From: Pontibacter aydingkolensis
GTDB taxonomy: Bacteria; Bacteroidota; Bacteroidia; Cytophagales; Hymenobacteraceae
Assembly (NCBI RefSeq): GCF_019443125.1
Contig: NZ_JAHYXK010000015.1
Span: 1-64,000 of the forward strand
Direction: 5' to 3'
Length of the DNA stretch: 64,000 nucleotides
Shown one piece after another: positions 24,617 to 33,738 of the stretch. The position numbers were made by a program, and so were the translations under genes. How positions within the stretch are numbered: the stretch's first letter is position 1; the number at the start of each line of letters is the position of its first letter. The notes below the pieces were generated by a model that did not search any database, was not told the DNA's origin, and worked only from the letters and a program-made list of their open reading frames with translations.

Positions 24617-26551
24617 ATGATCTCCATCAATAACCTGAATTTTCACTTTGGCAGCCGCCCTATGTACGAGGATGCCAACCTGCACATTAAGCCTAAAGAC
24701 AAGATTGGCCTCATCGGTTTGAACGGAACCGGAAAGTCTACGCTGCTGCGCATAATTGTAGGGGAGTATAAGCCCGATGGAGGCAGCATACAAATGAGCA
24801 AGGAAACCACCATCGGTTTCCTGAACCAGGATTTGCTGAGCTACGAAACACACGAAAGTATACTTGCTGTGGCCATGCAGGCCTTTGATGAGGCCATGAG
24901 CCTGCAAAAAGAGATTGACAGGGTACTGGTAGAGTTTGAAAATAACTTCCATGATAACCTGGTAGATAAACTGGCAGCCTTGCAGGAGCGATTTGAGGCA
25001 CTGGGCGGCTATACCATGCAGGCAGAGGCAGAAGCGATTCTGGAGGGGCTTGGCTTTACTACAGAAGAACTGCAGCAGCCGCTAGCATCGTTTTCGGGTG
25101 GCTGGCGCATGCGTGTGATGCTGGCTAAAATCCTGTTGCAGAAACCCTCCTTGCTTTTACTTGATGAGCCTACCAACCACCTCGATCTACCTTCCATTAA
25201 ATGGCTGGAGACTTACCTGGAGCGTTTCGAAGGTGCAGTCGTGATCGTGTCGCATGACCGTGAATTTCTGGATAAGACTACCAACATGATTGTGGAGGTA
25301 GCCAACGCGAAGCTAAACGTATATGCCGGTAACTATAGCTTTTATGTTGAGGAAAAGGCATTGCGAAATGAAATTCAGAAAGGCGCTTACGAAAACCAGC
25401 AGGCACACATCCGGCAGACAGAACGCTTTATAGAACGCTTTAAGGCAAAGGCCACTAAGGCCAAGCAGGCCCAGAGCCGAATGAAGCAACTTGACAGGAT
25501 GGAGCGCATTGAAGATGTAGCCCCTGATGCCGCTAAAGTAAATTTCAGCTTTAAGTTTAACACACACCCTGGCCGCCACATACTGCGCCTCGAGCACATG
25601 AGCAAGGCCTACGGCGATAAAGTTATTTTCAGAGACACAAATGTACATGTGGAGCGCGGCGATAAGATTGCTTTGATCGGTGGTAACGGTAAAGGTAAAT
25701 CTACGCTGCTGCGCATAATTGCCGGCACTGAGCCTATTAAAGGCAAGCGCGAACTGGGGCATAACGTGATCATGTCGTTTTACGCGCAGCACCAACTAGA
25801 GTCGCTTAACGTGGACAACGAGATGCTGCAGGAGATGCAACAAGCCGGGTCAAAGAAAACGGAGATGGAATTGCGCACGCTGCTGGGCTCTTTCCTCTTT
25901 ACCGGCGATGATGTGTTCAAAAAGATCAAAGTACTTTCGGGTGGCGAGAAATCAAGGGTTGCGCTGGCGAAAACGCTTATTTCAGAAGCCAATTTCCTGA
26001 TGCTCGATGAACCTACCAACCACTTGGACATGCAATCGGTAAATATTCTAATACAGGCCTTGGAGCAGTATGAGGGAACGTTTATCATCATCTCTCACGA
26101 CAGGTATTTTGTAGAGAACGTGGCTACCAAGATATGGTACATTGAGGATTACCAGCTGAAAGAGTACCCGGGCACTTACCATGAATATGAAGCCTTCCAG
26201 GAGAAGCGTGAAAAAGACACTAAAAAAGAGTCAGCTCCTGCACCTGAAAGCAAGCAGAACAATCAGCCAAAGCAGACTAAAGAGAAAAGCGAATATACAC
26301 GGCTAAATAACCAGCTGAAGCAGGTAAATAAGCAACTAAGCGAAGTAGAAAACCAGGTGCAGCAGCTGGAGGCAAAGTTAGCAGACCACGAAAACGAGAT
26401 GGCCGACCCGAAAGTATACAGCGATGTAGCGCTGCTGCAGGAGGTAACCGCAAAGTTTGACAAGGTAAAGGTGGAGCTTGATAAGGCCCAGGAGAAGTGG
26501 GAAGAGCTGATGCTGGAGGTTGAGGACCTGGAAGCGAAACTGGCTGAGTAA
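24617..26551 (+). CDS. ABC-F family ATPase (Uup/YdiF-like)
   Basis: A 644-residue soluble protein with two ABC ATPase domains and no membrane segment. Domain 1: Walker A GLNGTGKST, signature FSGGWRMRV, Walker B LLLLDEPTNHLDL. Domain 2: GGNGKGKST, LSGGEKSRV and FLMLDEPTNHLDM. A basic linker with many Lys/Arg/Gln lies between them (KAKATKAKQAQSRMKQ), and a Gln/Glu/Lys-rich coiled coil occupies about 555-640. ABC-F proteins bind the ribosomal E site or act on translation and DNA-related processes. The C-terminal coiled coil suggests the Uup/YdiF branch over the dedicated antibiotic-protection branch. Transcribed alone, with a terminator. Confidence 0.92.
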   Translation: MISINNLNFHFGSRPMYEDANLHIKPKDKIGLIGLNGTGKSTLLRIIVGEYKPDGGSIQMSKETTIGFLNQDLLSYETHESILAVAMQAFDEAMSLQKEIDRVLVEFENNFHDNLVDKLAALQERFEALGGYTMQAEAEAILEGLGFTTEELQQPLASFSGGWRMRVMLAKILLQKPSLLLLDEPTNHLDLPSIKWLETYLERFEGAVVIVSHDREFLDKTTNMIVEVANAKLNVYAGNYSFYVEEKALRNEIQKGAYENQQAHIRQTERFIERFKAKATKAKQAQSRMKQLDRMERIEDVAPDAAKVNFSFKFNTHPGRHILRLEHMSKAYGDKVIFRDTNVHVERGDKIALIGGNGKGKSTLLRIIAGTEPIKGKRELGHNVIMSFYAQHQLESLNVDNEMLQEMQQAGSKKTEMELRTLLGSFLFTGDDVFKKIKVLSGGEKSRVALAKTLISEANFLMLDEPTNHLDMQSVNILIQALEQYEGTFIIISHDRYFVENVATKIWYIEDYQLKEYPGTYHEYEAFQEKREKDTKKESAPAPESKQNNQPKQTKEKSEYTRLNNQLKQVNKQLSEVENQVQQLEAKLADHENEMADPKVYSDVALLQEVTAKFDKVKVELDKAQEKWEELMLEVEDLEAKLAE

Positions 26552-26580
26552 TTATAACCCGAAAGTATAAAAAGTATAAA

Positions 26581-26616
26581 GAACCCCGGTGCAGATGTGC
26601 CGGGGTTCTTGTTTTT
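26581..26616 (+). terminator. Terminator of the ABC-F gene
   Basis: GAACCCCGG (26581-26589) pairs with CCGGGGTTC (26600-26608), followed by TTGTTTTT. Two AAGTATA words lie just before the stem. Confidence 0.85.
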
Positions 26617-27051
26617 AATCGGGAGTGGAGTTTATACTTTAACCTTATCTTTTCCATAGCAAACAAGACGCAAAGGATTGGGTCTCTACAGTTGTATAAG
26701 CTTGTAGGGACAGGTCGCGACCCAATGCCGTCAACTTAAGCATTTAAGTATGTATGTTGTCATTTCGAACAGCGTGAGAAATCTATCCAGAATTAGTGCA
26801 GAAGGAATTTTATAAAGATCTCTCCTTTCGTCGAGATGACAGCTTTTTCTTTGACGGCATTGGGTCGCGACCTGTCCGCATGATGGCTGCAGCTATGATA
26901 CTTCTACTTTGCCTGAAGTAGCAGCAGAGATTCCCCTCTTGAGGGCAGGTTCGTTTTATTCTTTCATTTTGCCCCCGCTCGCGTCCTGGTAGTGTGTGTG
27001 AGCCGTGTGGTTGTCGCTTAATCTCTCTTCAACCATAAGTAATCAGGATAA
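26613..27051. repeat. Nested repeat block between ABC-F and GH13 genes
   Basis: GGGACAGGTCGCGACCCAAT (from 26706, continuing GCCGTCAA) is inverted with respect to TTGACGGCATTGGGTCGCGA (from 26854, continuing CCTGTCC), giving arms of about 27 bp. The 115-bp between them is a copy of the GTCATTTCGAACAGCGTGAG unit (26758-26851), which ends CTTTCGTCGAGATGACAGC. To the left is an ACGCAA-type end (26659-26690), and to the right (26868-26965) a copy of the repeat at 1018-1130. No gene. Confidence 0.7.
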
Positions 27052-28653
27052 TTAGTTCTCCAGTTTAACGATAAGACCCTCATCCCCCTGTATTTCTATA
27101 CTTTTCTGAAGTCCTTGTTCCTTGCGATTCTGATGTGTGGAAAGTATGATCTTGCCAGAGTAGCTGTTATGTGGTGTATCAAACGTACAGGCCTTGCTGC
27201 TGAGGTTTAATATGATAAGGTACCTAGTTTCTTCATGTTCCCGGAGGTAGGCAAGGAGAGGGGCATCTACAGAAACGGGATTATAATTGCCAATTTTAAG
27301 AGCTGGTTCGCTTTGCCGCAGTTGTATCAGTTGCCGGTGCAACAAGATCATGGAGTCTTCTTTTTCCTTCTGAGCAGCTACGTTTACCTCTTCGTAGTTA
27401 TCGGCCAGTGGCAACCAAGGCTCTCCGCTGGAAAATCCTGCGTTCTTACTGTTATCCCACTGCATAGGAGTGCGCTCAGGGTCGCGGCTCAGGTTTTTGC
27501 CAGGCATGTTAAGCCCCTGTGGGTCCTGCACCTGGTCTTCAGGAATTGGTACATTCTGCATGCCCAGTTCATCGCCATAGTATATAGTAGGTGTACCGCA
27601 CAGCGTAAGCAGCAGCATAGCGGCAGTTCTGGCCTGCGCTGCGCCAACCCGGCTCGCAATACGCTTTTGGTCGTGGTTGCCCAGCACCCAGTTAGGCCAG
27701 CCGCCTTCCGGCAGGGCACCTTCGTACTCATCAATGTTTGCTTTCAGTTTTGTGGCGTCCCAGTCCAGGTTTACCAGCGTGAAGTTAAAAGGCAGGTGAG
27801 CTCCCTGGTTATCTTCACCATAATAGGTCACCAACCGGTGTATGGGCAGGTAAATCTCCCCTATAATAACCCGTTCATTATATTTATCTGTTAATGCGCG
27901 CATCTGTGCTACAATATCATGCACTTCGGGTTGGTCTGTGGAGTAGGAAGGCAGTAGTTGCTCGTAGGTTGCCTGTTCTTCCTTATACTCGGGGTTTGGC
28001 GGGTTGTCACGCAACTGCTCGTCTTTGATCATGTGCCACATCACATCCACTCTGAATCCGTCCACGCCTTTATCAAGCCAGAAACGCATCACATCGTACA
28101 TGGCCTGCTGCAGTTTCGGGTTACGCCAGTTAAGGTCGGGTTGCTCTTTTAAAAATGCATGGTAATAGTACTGTCCGGTTTTCTCGTCCCATTCCCAGGC
28201 GCTGCCCCCAAATACAGACAGCCAGTTATTAGGTTCGCTGCCGTCTTCTTTTGGGTCTTGCCAGATGTACCAGTCGCGCTTCGGGTTATCTTTGGATGAT
28301 CTGGACTCCTGGAACCAGGGGTGTTGGTCTGAGCTATGGTTGGGCACCAGGTCAAGTATAAGCTTCATGTCCCGTTTGTGCACCTCCTTCAGTAATTGGT
28401 CAAAGTCATCCATGGTTCCGAACAGGGGATGAATGCCGCAATAGTCGGAGATGTCGTAGCCAAAGTCAGCCATTGGAGAAGGGTAGATCGGAGATATCCA
28501 TACTGCTGTAACGCCAAGCCATTTCAGGTGGTCCAGCCGGCTGATGATCCCTTTCAGGTCGCCTACGCCATCGCCATCACTGTCTTGGAAAGAGCGTGGA
28601 TAAACCTGGTAAATTATTCCTGTTTGCCACCATAAGTACTGTTGCTGGGCCAT
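27052..28653 (-). CDS. GH13 alpha-glucosidase
   Basis: A 533-residue cytoplasmic-type glycoside hydrolase of family 13, oligo-1,6-glucosidase/alpha-glucosidase branch; no signal peptide. Catalytic residues are readable: nucleophile Asp203 in GFRVDV, acid/base Glu266 in IIGEIYLP, and transition-state Asp328 in VLGNHDQKR. Other family blocks are GDGVGDLKGI, DLVPNHSSDQHPWF and QPDLNWRNP. It hydrolyses terminal alpha-1,4 or alpha-1,6 glucosyl bonds; the QPDLNWRNP region is typical of this exo-acting group. It stands alone among repeats, with a long spacer upstream. Confidence 0.92.
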   Translation of the reverse strand: MAQQQYLWWQTGIIYQVYPRSFQDSDGDGVGDLKGIISRLDHLKWLGVTAVWISPIYPSPMADFGYDISDYCGIHPLFGTMDDFDQLLKEVHKRDMKLILDLVPNHSSDQHPWFQESRSSKDNPKRDWYIWQDPKEDGSEPNNWLSVFGGSAWEWDEKTGQYYYHAFLKEQPDLNWRNPKLQQAMYDVMRFWLDKGVDGFRVDVMWHMIKDEQLRDNPPNPEYKEEQATYEQLLPSYSTDQPEVHDIVAQMRALTDKYNERVIIGEIYLPIHRLVTYYGEDNQGAHLPFNFTLVNLDWDATKLKANIDEYEGALPEGGWPNWVLGNHDQKRIASRVGAAQARTAAMLLLTLCGTPTIYYGDELGMQNVPIPEDQVQDPQGLNMPGKNLSRDPERTPMQWDNSKNAGFSSGEPWLPLADNYEEVNVAAQKEKEDSMILLHRQLIQLRQSEPALKIGNYNPVSVDAPLLAYLREHEETRYLIILNLSSKACTFDTPHNSYSGKIILSTHQNRKEQGLQKSIEIQGDEGLIVKLEN

Positions 28654-29017
28654 AGTTTATTCTTTTTTAAGCATTGATCATACAGTAGTTTCGTGTGTAC
28701 GGTGCAGGGCTTTTGAAGATACGGCAAGTGTGCATTGAATCCATGTTCTTATACAACGCGGGGATGCAGGTGCTAGTAATCAACTTTGTGATTATGGTAT
28801 AACAAATAAAATATGTAACTATTGTTGTATATTAAAACTTGCATATATTTGTAGTCTCTTCACATAGCTCATTTTTATACCTGTAATTATTTATTTGGGG
28901 ATAGATATAGCACAGGCTATTTAACTGGCTTTAAGGCTAAAAGGCAGTTGAGTATGTTTGATTAAACGCAGGTATGCAGTGCAGAGGAAACATTATAAAC
29001 AAACAACCAGATTATAA
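28654..29017. other. Spacer with the promoter and long leader of a small lipoprotein gene
   Basis: No gene found. It contains the promoter listed at 28822-28851 and about 160 bases of untranslated leader before the ATG at 29018. I see no strong hairpin or known riboswitch motif in the leader. Confidence 0.6.
28822..28851 (+). promoter_or_regulatory. Bacteroidota-type promoter for the small lipoprotein
   Basis: TTG at 28822-28824, exactly 19 bases, then TATATTTG at 28844-28851. This fits TTG-N19-TAnnTTTG and lies on the same strand as the small gene at 29018. Confidence 0.7.
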
Positions 29018-29176
29018 ATGAAAGCAACTCTACTTAAAACCACTGCATTTATCATTATGCTTGCAGCCACCGTTTCATGCCAGCAGGGGGCTTGTCCTGC
29101 TTATGGTAAAACTGTAAATAAGCCAATGCAGAAAACTACTTTCCTGTCAGATGCTGCTCCAAAAGGGAGGTACTAA
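29018..29176 (+). CDS. Small lipoprotein, 52 residues
   Basis: ATG 29018 to TAA 29174-29176. The protein begins MKATLLKTTAFIIMLAATVSC, a full lipoprotein signal with the lipid-bearing cysteine at 21, and leaves a mature peptide of 32 residues with a second cysteine in GACPAYGKT and a Lys/Arg-rich end. A consensus promoter, a 160-base leader and a perfect 16-bp terminator surround it, so it looks like a real, separately transcribed gene. Small lipoproteins with a CPAY/CPTY-like word are, as I recall, common in this phylum and without known function. Confidence 0.75.
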   Translation: MKATLLKTTAFIIMLAATVSCQQGACPAYGKTVNKPMQKTTFLSDAAPKGRY

Positions 29177-29201
29177 ATCAGCATCTCATACTTTAGTAAA
29201 T

Positions 29202-29240
29202 GCAAAAGCGCCATACTCCTTTAGTATGGCGCTTTTGCTT
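29202..29240 (+). terminator. Terminator of the small lipoprotein gene
   Basis: GCAAAAGCGCCATACT (29202-29217) and AGTATGGCGCTTTTGC (29223-29238) form a perfect 16-bp stem with a 5-base loop; a T-run is within the right arm. 25 bp past the stop. Confidence 0.85.
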
Positions 29241-29327
29241 TCAATGTAGTTTAATTCAAGTACTGTGCGATGTATCGTAAGGTGAAATATGTTATCAAGA
29301 TCCCATTCATCCTTTCAGAAATATAAA

Positions 29328-30241
29328 CTAAAAATTCTGGAAAAGAGAATGAGCATACTTTACCCAGTCTTGACTGGCCGATGGTTTATGGGTTGGTTCA
29401 ATACCTATATACTCATACTTGGAGTTGACGGTATACTTTGTAGTAGTGCATCTTAGTACATATTTACCGCAGGGGTAGTTGTTTCCATTACGTTTCCGTA
29501 GCCAATATACCTTAGGAGTTTTCGCCAACCGTAATAACTTTGTCACTTTGCCTGGCATAAGTAATCATGCCTTCGGCTGAGCTGGCAGTGTTCCGGTTAA
29601 ATAAAACAGCTATTTTTTCAGGGTAAGCAGTGGTACTGTCGAGCTTCCAGGTGTTAACGGCATTTTCTACTTGTGGAATAAAGGTGTATGGCTGCGCTTG
29701 CTTCATTCTTTCAATTAAGGTACTGCTTTTGCCCTGCGACTGCTCTTCGTAACGTTTTATGTTATCCGGAGAAGTCCATACTTCAACATTGTCCACTGTA
29801 AGCGGCTATGTGTACAAGTAGGGCAACAGTTTAAAATATCGACGCTCATCGCCACCGCCATTATTACGCAGGTCAATTATCAAGAAGGGTTTGCTGTTCA
29901 GATCGCTTGCAATAGATTCATAAAAGGCATTCAGTTCGTCTATCAATCCACGGTCAAAAGAGCTTAGCCTGATATAGTTTGTCTCCTTGTCAAGTGCTTT
30001 AAACTCGTAAGGCTTTTCGGGTTGCTCATTTTTTTGATCAGGCTTATAGAAATTAAACTGTGGAATTCTGCCCTCCTTTACCTTAACTATACTCCTGTGG
30101 GTTATTTTTCATCTTCTGAAAGGCCGGGCTGTTCTGCTCGTAGTATACTTTTACAAATGTGAACGCTGAGGAGCAATCGCAATCCTGGGACACGGCTATA
30201 TTGCATACCAGCGGCAACACCATCAATAGAGGTAATTTCAT
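29328..30241 (-). pseudogene. Decayed S41 (C-terminal processing) peptidase
   Basis: Reading the minus strand from ATG 30241, a signal peptide (MKLPLLMVLPLVCNIAVSQ) and a DCDCSSAFTFV start are followed by a stop at 30085-30083. The adjacent frame continues with FLIIDLRNNGGGDERR, typical of S41, then an in-frame TAG at 29808-29806, then FNRNTASSAEG with the catalytic serine motif. The frame then changes twice near 29512 and 29475, ending KYVLRCTTTKY ... YEYIGIEPTHKP, a usual S41 C-terminus. About 300 codons remain, short for this family, so an internal deletion near 30080 is likely. It sits 47 bp after the FtsX-like permease gene. The product cannot be made intact. Confidence 0.88.
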
Positions 30242-30288
30242 AGTTTTAATGGTAGTTTTGTCTGGTTTAAGATCATTAAAACTAGTTG

Positions 30289-32706
30289 CTATTCACTTTT
30301 AAGCGACACAACAGGATTAGTCAGGGAGGCTTTGATAGCTTGCGAACTCATGGTGATAATGGCAATAATAAGTGTAACCACACCGGCAAGTATAAATGGC
30401 CAATAATCCAGAGTGATGCGGTATGTGAAGTCCTGCAGCCACTTATTCATGAGGTAATAAGCAATTGGTACGGCAAGTATAAAGGCTATCAAAACCAGCT
30501 TTACAAACTCTTTGGAGAACAGCACCGTGATATTGAACATCGAGGCACCCAGTACTTTGCGAATTCCTACTTCTTTTGTGCGCTGCGCTGCCATAAAGGC
30601 AACTAAACCGTACAGCCCAAGGCAGCCAATAAAGATGGCGATGATGGAGAATATCTTGAAGAGCTTGTTCTGGCGTGCTTCATCCTGATAGAAGCGTTCA
30701 ATTGTCTCGTCCAGAAACTCGTAATCAAACACATCATCCGGGTATGTTTTGTTCCAGACCTTCTCCAGGTGTTGCAGTGCTTCCTGTTTGTTGGCCATGT
30801 CTATTTTAGCAGACAAAAACCAGTAGTTATCCGGACGGGCCAGTATAATAGCCGGGTCAATCGGGTCTCTCAGCGAATTTTGATGGAAGTCCTCTACTAC
30901 GCCTATAATGTAGCCTTTTACTTCGCCATTACCCAAAGCAATGGTTTTGTTTATTGCCTCAGCCGGACTCTCAATGCCAAGTTTGCGGCGCATGGTTTCG
31001 TTGATAACATACGCAGCAGAGTCGCTGTCTTTGTAATGGCGACCAGCAAGCACCTTCATGTCATACAGTTCAAGGTAGTTCTCATCTGCCATCTTATAGT
31101 TTGCATGGAAAGGCACATCCTCGCTGGAATTATTAAACTTAAAATTACCGGTAAAAGTGAAGTTAGCAGAAGGCGGCGAAGAAGCCAGACTGATTTTTTT
31201 AACCGCTGGGTGGTTAGCCAGTTCCTGTCGCATAGGCATCAGCTTTTTACCCTCGCCTGTAGGTAAAAACACTGTTACGACGGCTTCCTTATCAAAACCA
31301 AGCGATTTGCTTTTAAAGAATTCCATTTGCTCGTTTACAAGTATAGTGCAGATAATAAGCACCTGGCAAATGGTAAACTGCAGCACCACTAGCGCACTGC
31401 GCAGCGAAAGGCCAGCTACTTTTTGGGTGTTAATGCGGCTCTTTAGCGCAGCAATCGGCTGGAATCGTGCCATAATCAGAGCAGGGTATATGCCTGCAAA
31501 TAGTGTTACCAGAAGCACTTGCGCCACCAGGAAGAACAGCAATACAGGATCCTGAAGTACAGTGAAGGTAATTTCAAGTTCCAGCAACTCGTTCAGGTAT
31601 GGAAGTGCGAGCTCCGCTAGCACAACTGAAAGAAGTGTAGCAGTAAGTGTGATCAGGAATGTCTCTCCCAGAAACTGTAGCATCAATTGTAACTGGCTGC
31701 TGCCCATTACTTTTCGTACTCCTACTTCGCGGGCACGTTTAATGGCCTGTGCCGTAGCCAGATTCACGAAGTTGATACATGCCACTATTACCATAAATAT
31801 ACCAACCAGTGCCATAGACCAGATTACCTCTCGTGATACTGTTCGGTTGCTGTAGTTGCTTAGCTCTGCATTAAAGTGTATATCTTTAAGTGGCTGCAGG
31901 CTATATGCTTCCTTGGGAAGGTTTGCACTTTTGTCCGGAATGTGGTTTACTAAAAGGTTATTAAGCTCTGCGGTAGCCTCTTTTTCTGTTTTACTCTCAG
32001 GCAATACGGCATAAAGCTGATGTGTACTAGATAAAGTGTTCCACGATTTAGCGTCCCCGTAAGGTGAGTAGTCTATAAAAGATTTATAAGATATAAACAT
32101 GCTAAACGGAAGGTCAGTGTTATTTGGCAAATCAGGTATCACCCCTGTTACTTTCAGTGTTAGCTTGTTGTTAAACTTGATCAGGCGGCCAAGTGGATTT
32201 TTGCCATCGAAATACTTTGTGGCTAAGGTTTCAGTAAGTATAACATTATTCGGTTCCGAAAGGCTGGCTACCGCACTCTGGTTACCTGTTTCAAAATCAA
32301 AGATGTCGAAGAACTCTGGCTCTACAAATCCAATATGCGCCTCTTCTCTAAAGCGTTTAATGGAATTTCCGTCGTCACCCAGCACATTTATCTGACCGCC
32401 TTCCTCGCCATGCGTTTGTGTAATCTGCTCAAAACCCAGGTTTTTGTTAGTGCGCAACAGGTCTGCCAGCGGATAGTGTGCAGCAGAGCTCTTTTCTTCA
32501 CCTTCGCGGTAGCTCGAGATGGTAGTGGCCCTGTAAATTCTGTCCGCTTTGCTGTGGAAGGAATCGTAACTGAGCTCATACTTTATTACCAGGAAAAGCA
32601 GAATACTGCAGGTAATCCCCAGCGTAAGTCCGGCGATATTAAGTATACTGTAGCTTTTATTTCTAAGGATTGAGCGCGAGGCTGTCAGGAAATACATCTT
32701 AAACAT
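30289..32706 (-). CDS. FtsX/MacB-type ABC transporter permease
   Basis: An 805-residue permease with the duplicated layout common in Bacteroidota: an N-terminal helix (NIAGLTLGITCSILLFLVI), a long MacB-like extracytoplasmic domain (about 45-270), three FtsX helices (about 290-420), another helix (about 430), a second extracytoplasmic domain and three C-terminal helices (about 675-800). AREVGVRKVMGSS and TKEVGIRKVLGAS are the two cytoplasmic coupling motifs. The ATPase gene is 26 bp upstream, forming an operon. Such systems export peptides or lipoproteins or transmit envelope signals; no membrane-fusion or TolC partner is next door. Substrate is unknown. Confidence 0.88.
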   Translation of the reverse strand: MFKMYFLTASRSILRNKSYSILNIAGLTLGITCSILLFLVIKYELSYDSFHSKADRIYRATTISSYREGEEKSSAAHYPLADLLRTNKNLGFEQITQTHGEEGGQINVLGDDGNSIKRFREEAHIGFVEPEFFDIFDFETGNQSAVASLSEPNNVILTETLATKYFDGKNPLGRLIKFNNKLTLKVTGVIPDLPNNTDLPFSMFISYKSFIDYSPYGDAKSWNTLSSTHQLYAVLPESKTEKEATAELNNLLVNHIPDKSANLPKEAYSLQPLKDIHFNAELSNYSNRTVSREVIWSMALVGIFMVIVACINFVNLATAQAIKRAREVGVRKVMGSSQLQLMLQFLGETFLITLTATLLSVVLAELALPYLNELLELEITFTVLQDPVLLFFLVAQVLLVTLFAGIYPALIMARFQPIAALKSRINTQKVAGLSLRSALVVLQFTICQVLIICTILVNEQMEFFKSKSLGFDKEAVVTVFLPTGEGKKLMPMRQELANHPAVKKISLASSPPSANFTFTGNFKFNNSSEDVPFHANYKMADENYLELYDMKVLAGRHYKDSDSAAYVINETMRRKLGIESPAEAINKTIALGNGEVKGYIIGVVEDFHQNSLRDPIDPAIILARPDNYWFLSAKIDMANKQEALQHLEKVWNKTYPDDVFDYEFLDETIERFYQDEARQNKLFKIFSIIAIFIGCLGLYGLVAFMAAQRTKEVGIRKVLGASMFNITVLFSKEFVKLVLIAFILAVPIAYYLMNKWLQDFTYRITLDYWPFILAGVVTLIIAIITMSSQAIKASLTNPVVSLKSE

Positions 32707-32732
32707 AGTGCGGTAACTTTTGGTGTGAGAAA

Positions 32733-33443
32733 TTAAAGCGCTAAGGCTGCGCTGGTGGCATGTATGCGTTCTGTAATCACTTGTCCGTCCAGCAGGTTGA
32801 TTATGCGGTGTGCGTATTCAGCATCGGAAGGAGAGTGCGTTACCATTACAATCGTCGCACCGTCCTCGTTTAGCTCCGAGAGCAAAGTCATCACCTCACG
32901 TCCATGTTGCGAATCCAGGTTACCGGTTGGCTCGTCGGCAAGTATAAGACTTGGGCGCCCAACAACTGCACGGGCAATAGCCACACGCTGCTGCTGCCCA
33001 CCTGATAATTGTTGCGGAAAATGGTTGCGGCGGTGCGCTATGCCCACTCTCTCCAGCGCAGCGTCCACGCGCTGCTTTATCTCATTTTTAGGTAGGCCTT
33101 GATAGAAAAGCGGCAGCTCCACATTTTCGTGCACTGTAAGCTCGTCAATCAGGTTAAAACTCTGGAAAATGAAGCCAAGGTTTTCTTTGCGCAGGTTAGC
33201 GCGATGACGTTCGGTTGCACTGGCTATTTCGGTACCCATAAATTTCAGGCTTCCGGCAGTGGGGGCATCCAGCATACCAAGCATGTTTAGCAAAGTAGAT
33301 TTGCCGCACCCCGACGGTCCCATAATGGCTACAAATTCGCCTTTGCCAACCTGTATGTTTACACCTGCCAGCGCAGTTGTTTCCACGGTGTCGGTAACAT
33401 ACTTCTTCTGCAAATTAACTGTTTCGATAACGGATTTTTTCAT
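32733..33443 (-). CDS. ABC transporter ATPase (LolD/MacB type)
   Basis: A 236-residue ABC ATPase. Walker A GPSGCGKST, signature LSGGQQQRVAIARA, Walker B LILADEPTGNLDS and the H-loop VMVTHSPSDAEYA are all present. The ADEPTGNLD sequence and size are typical of the LolD/MacB/FtsE group, which works with FtsX-fold permeases; that partner is the next gene on the same strand. The operon starts divergently from a sigma54 response-regulator/kinase pair. A sigma54-like promoter and palindromic sites lie upstream, so control by that pair is likely. Confidence 0.92.
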   Translation of the reverse strand: MKKSVIETVNLQKKYVTDTVETTALAGVNIQVGKGEFVAIMGPSGCGKSTLLNMLGMLDAPTAGSLKFMGTEIASATERHRANLRKENLGFIFQSFNLIDELTVHENVELPLFYQGLPKNEIKQRVDAALERVGIAHRRNHFPQQLSGGQQQRVAIARAVVGRPSLILADEPTGNLDSQHGREVMTLLSELNEDGATIVMVTHSPSDAEYAHRIINLLDGQVITERIHATSAALAL

Positions 33444-33516
33444 AGTGTTAGGTTGTACTAGTGGTCAGTTTAAGTTTGGGTGTTCTGTTGTTTTTAAAGC
33501 CTGGATGTTTTCATAC

Positions 33517-33535
33517 TTGCCAAGCGCTATGCCAA
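33517..33535 (-). promoter_or_regulatory. Possible sigma54 promoter of the ABC operon
   Basis: On the minus strand the sequence reads TTGGCATAGCGCTTGGCAAG, close to the sigma54 TTGGCAC-N5-TTGCA pattern: the -24 GG is present, and the -12 element is TTGGC in place of TTGCW. It is about 75 bp before the ATG, and the palindromic sites at 33588-33625 lie upstream, as expected for an enhancer-dependent promoter. Confidence 0.35.
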
Positions 33536-33587
33536 AAGTATAAATGTTAGTTTTTGGAAAGTATAGGCATTCTATCAAGCTATACCC

Positions 33588-33643
33588 TGTCCATGGGCGG
33601 ACAAAAAGTGTCCATGCATGGACACGGTGGTGAACACTTTTGT
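33588..33643. promoter_or_regulatory. Cluster of TGTCC/GGACA palindromes (likely regulator sites)
   Basis: Three related sites in 56 bp: TGTCCATGGGCGGACA (33588-33603), the perfect 18-base palindrome GTGTCCATGCATGGACAC (33608-33625), and a half-inverted copy TGAACACTTTTGTCC ending near 33643. They lie in the divergent region between the ABC operon and the sigma54 regulator gene, spaced about two helical turns. This is what enhancer sites for an NtrC-type regulator look like. Confidence 0.6.
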
Positions 33644-33738
33644 CCTAAAAAAGCTATATTTAACCAAATAAAGGGCTGGCATAGTATTTTCCTTTTAGAA
33701 TTCACCCATTCACTTAATCACTCATACAAAACTGGTTT

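Noticed and set aside
27052..28653. Trehalose synthase or alpha-amylase as identity of the GH13 gene
   Set aside because: Length, GFRVDV/GNHDQ context and lack of extra domains fit an alpha-glucosidase/oligo-1,6-glucosidase instead.
33675..33691. Sigma54-like CTGGCATAGTATTTTCC toward the regulator gene
   Set aside because: The -12 part (TTTCC) lacks the essential GC, so I do not list it as a promoter.
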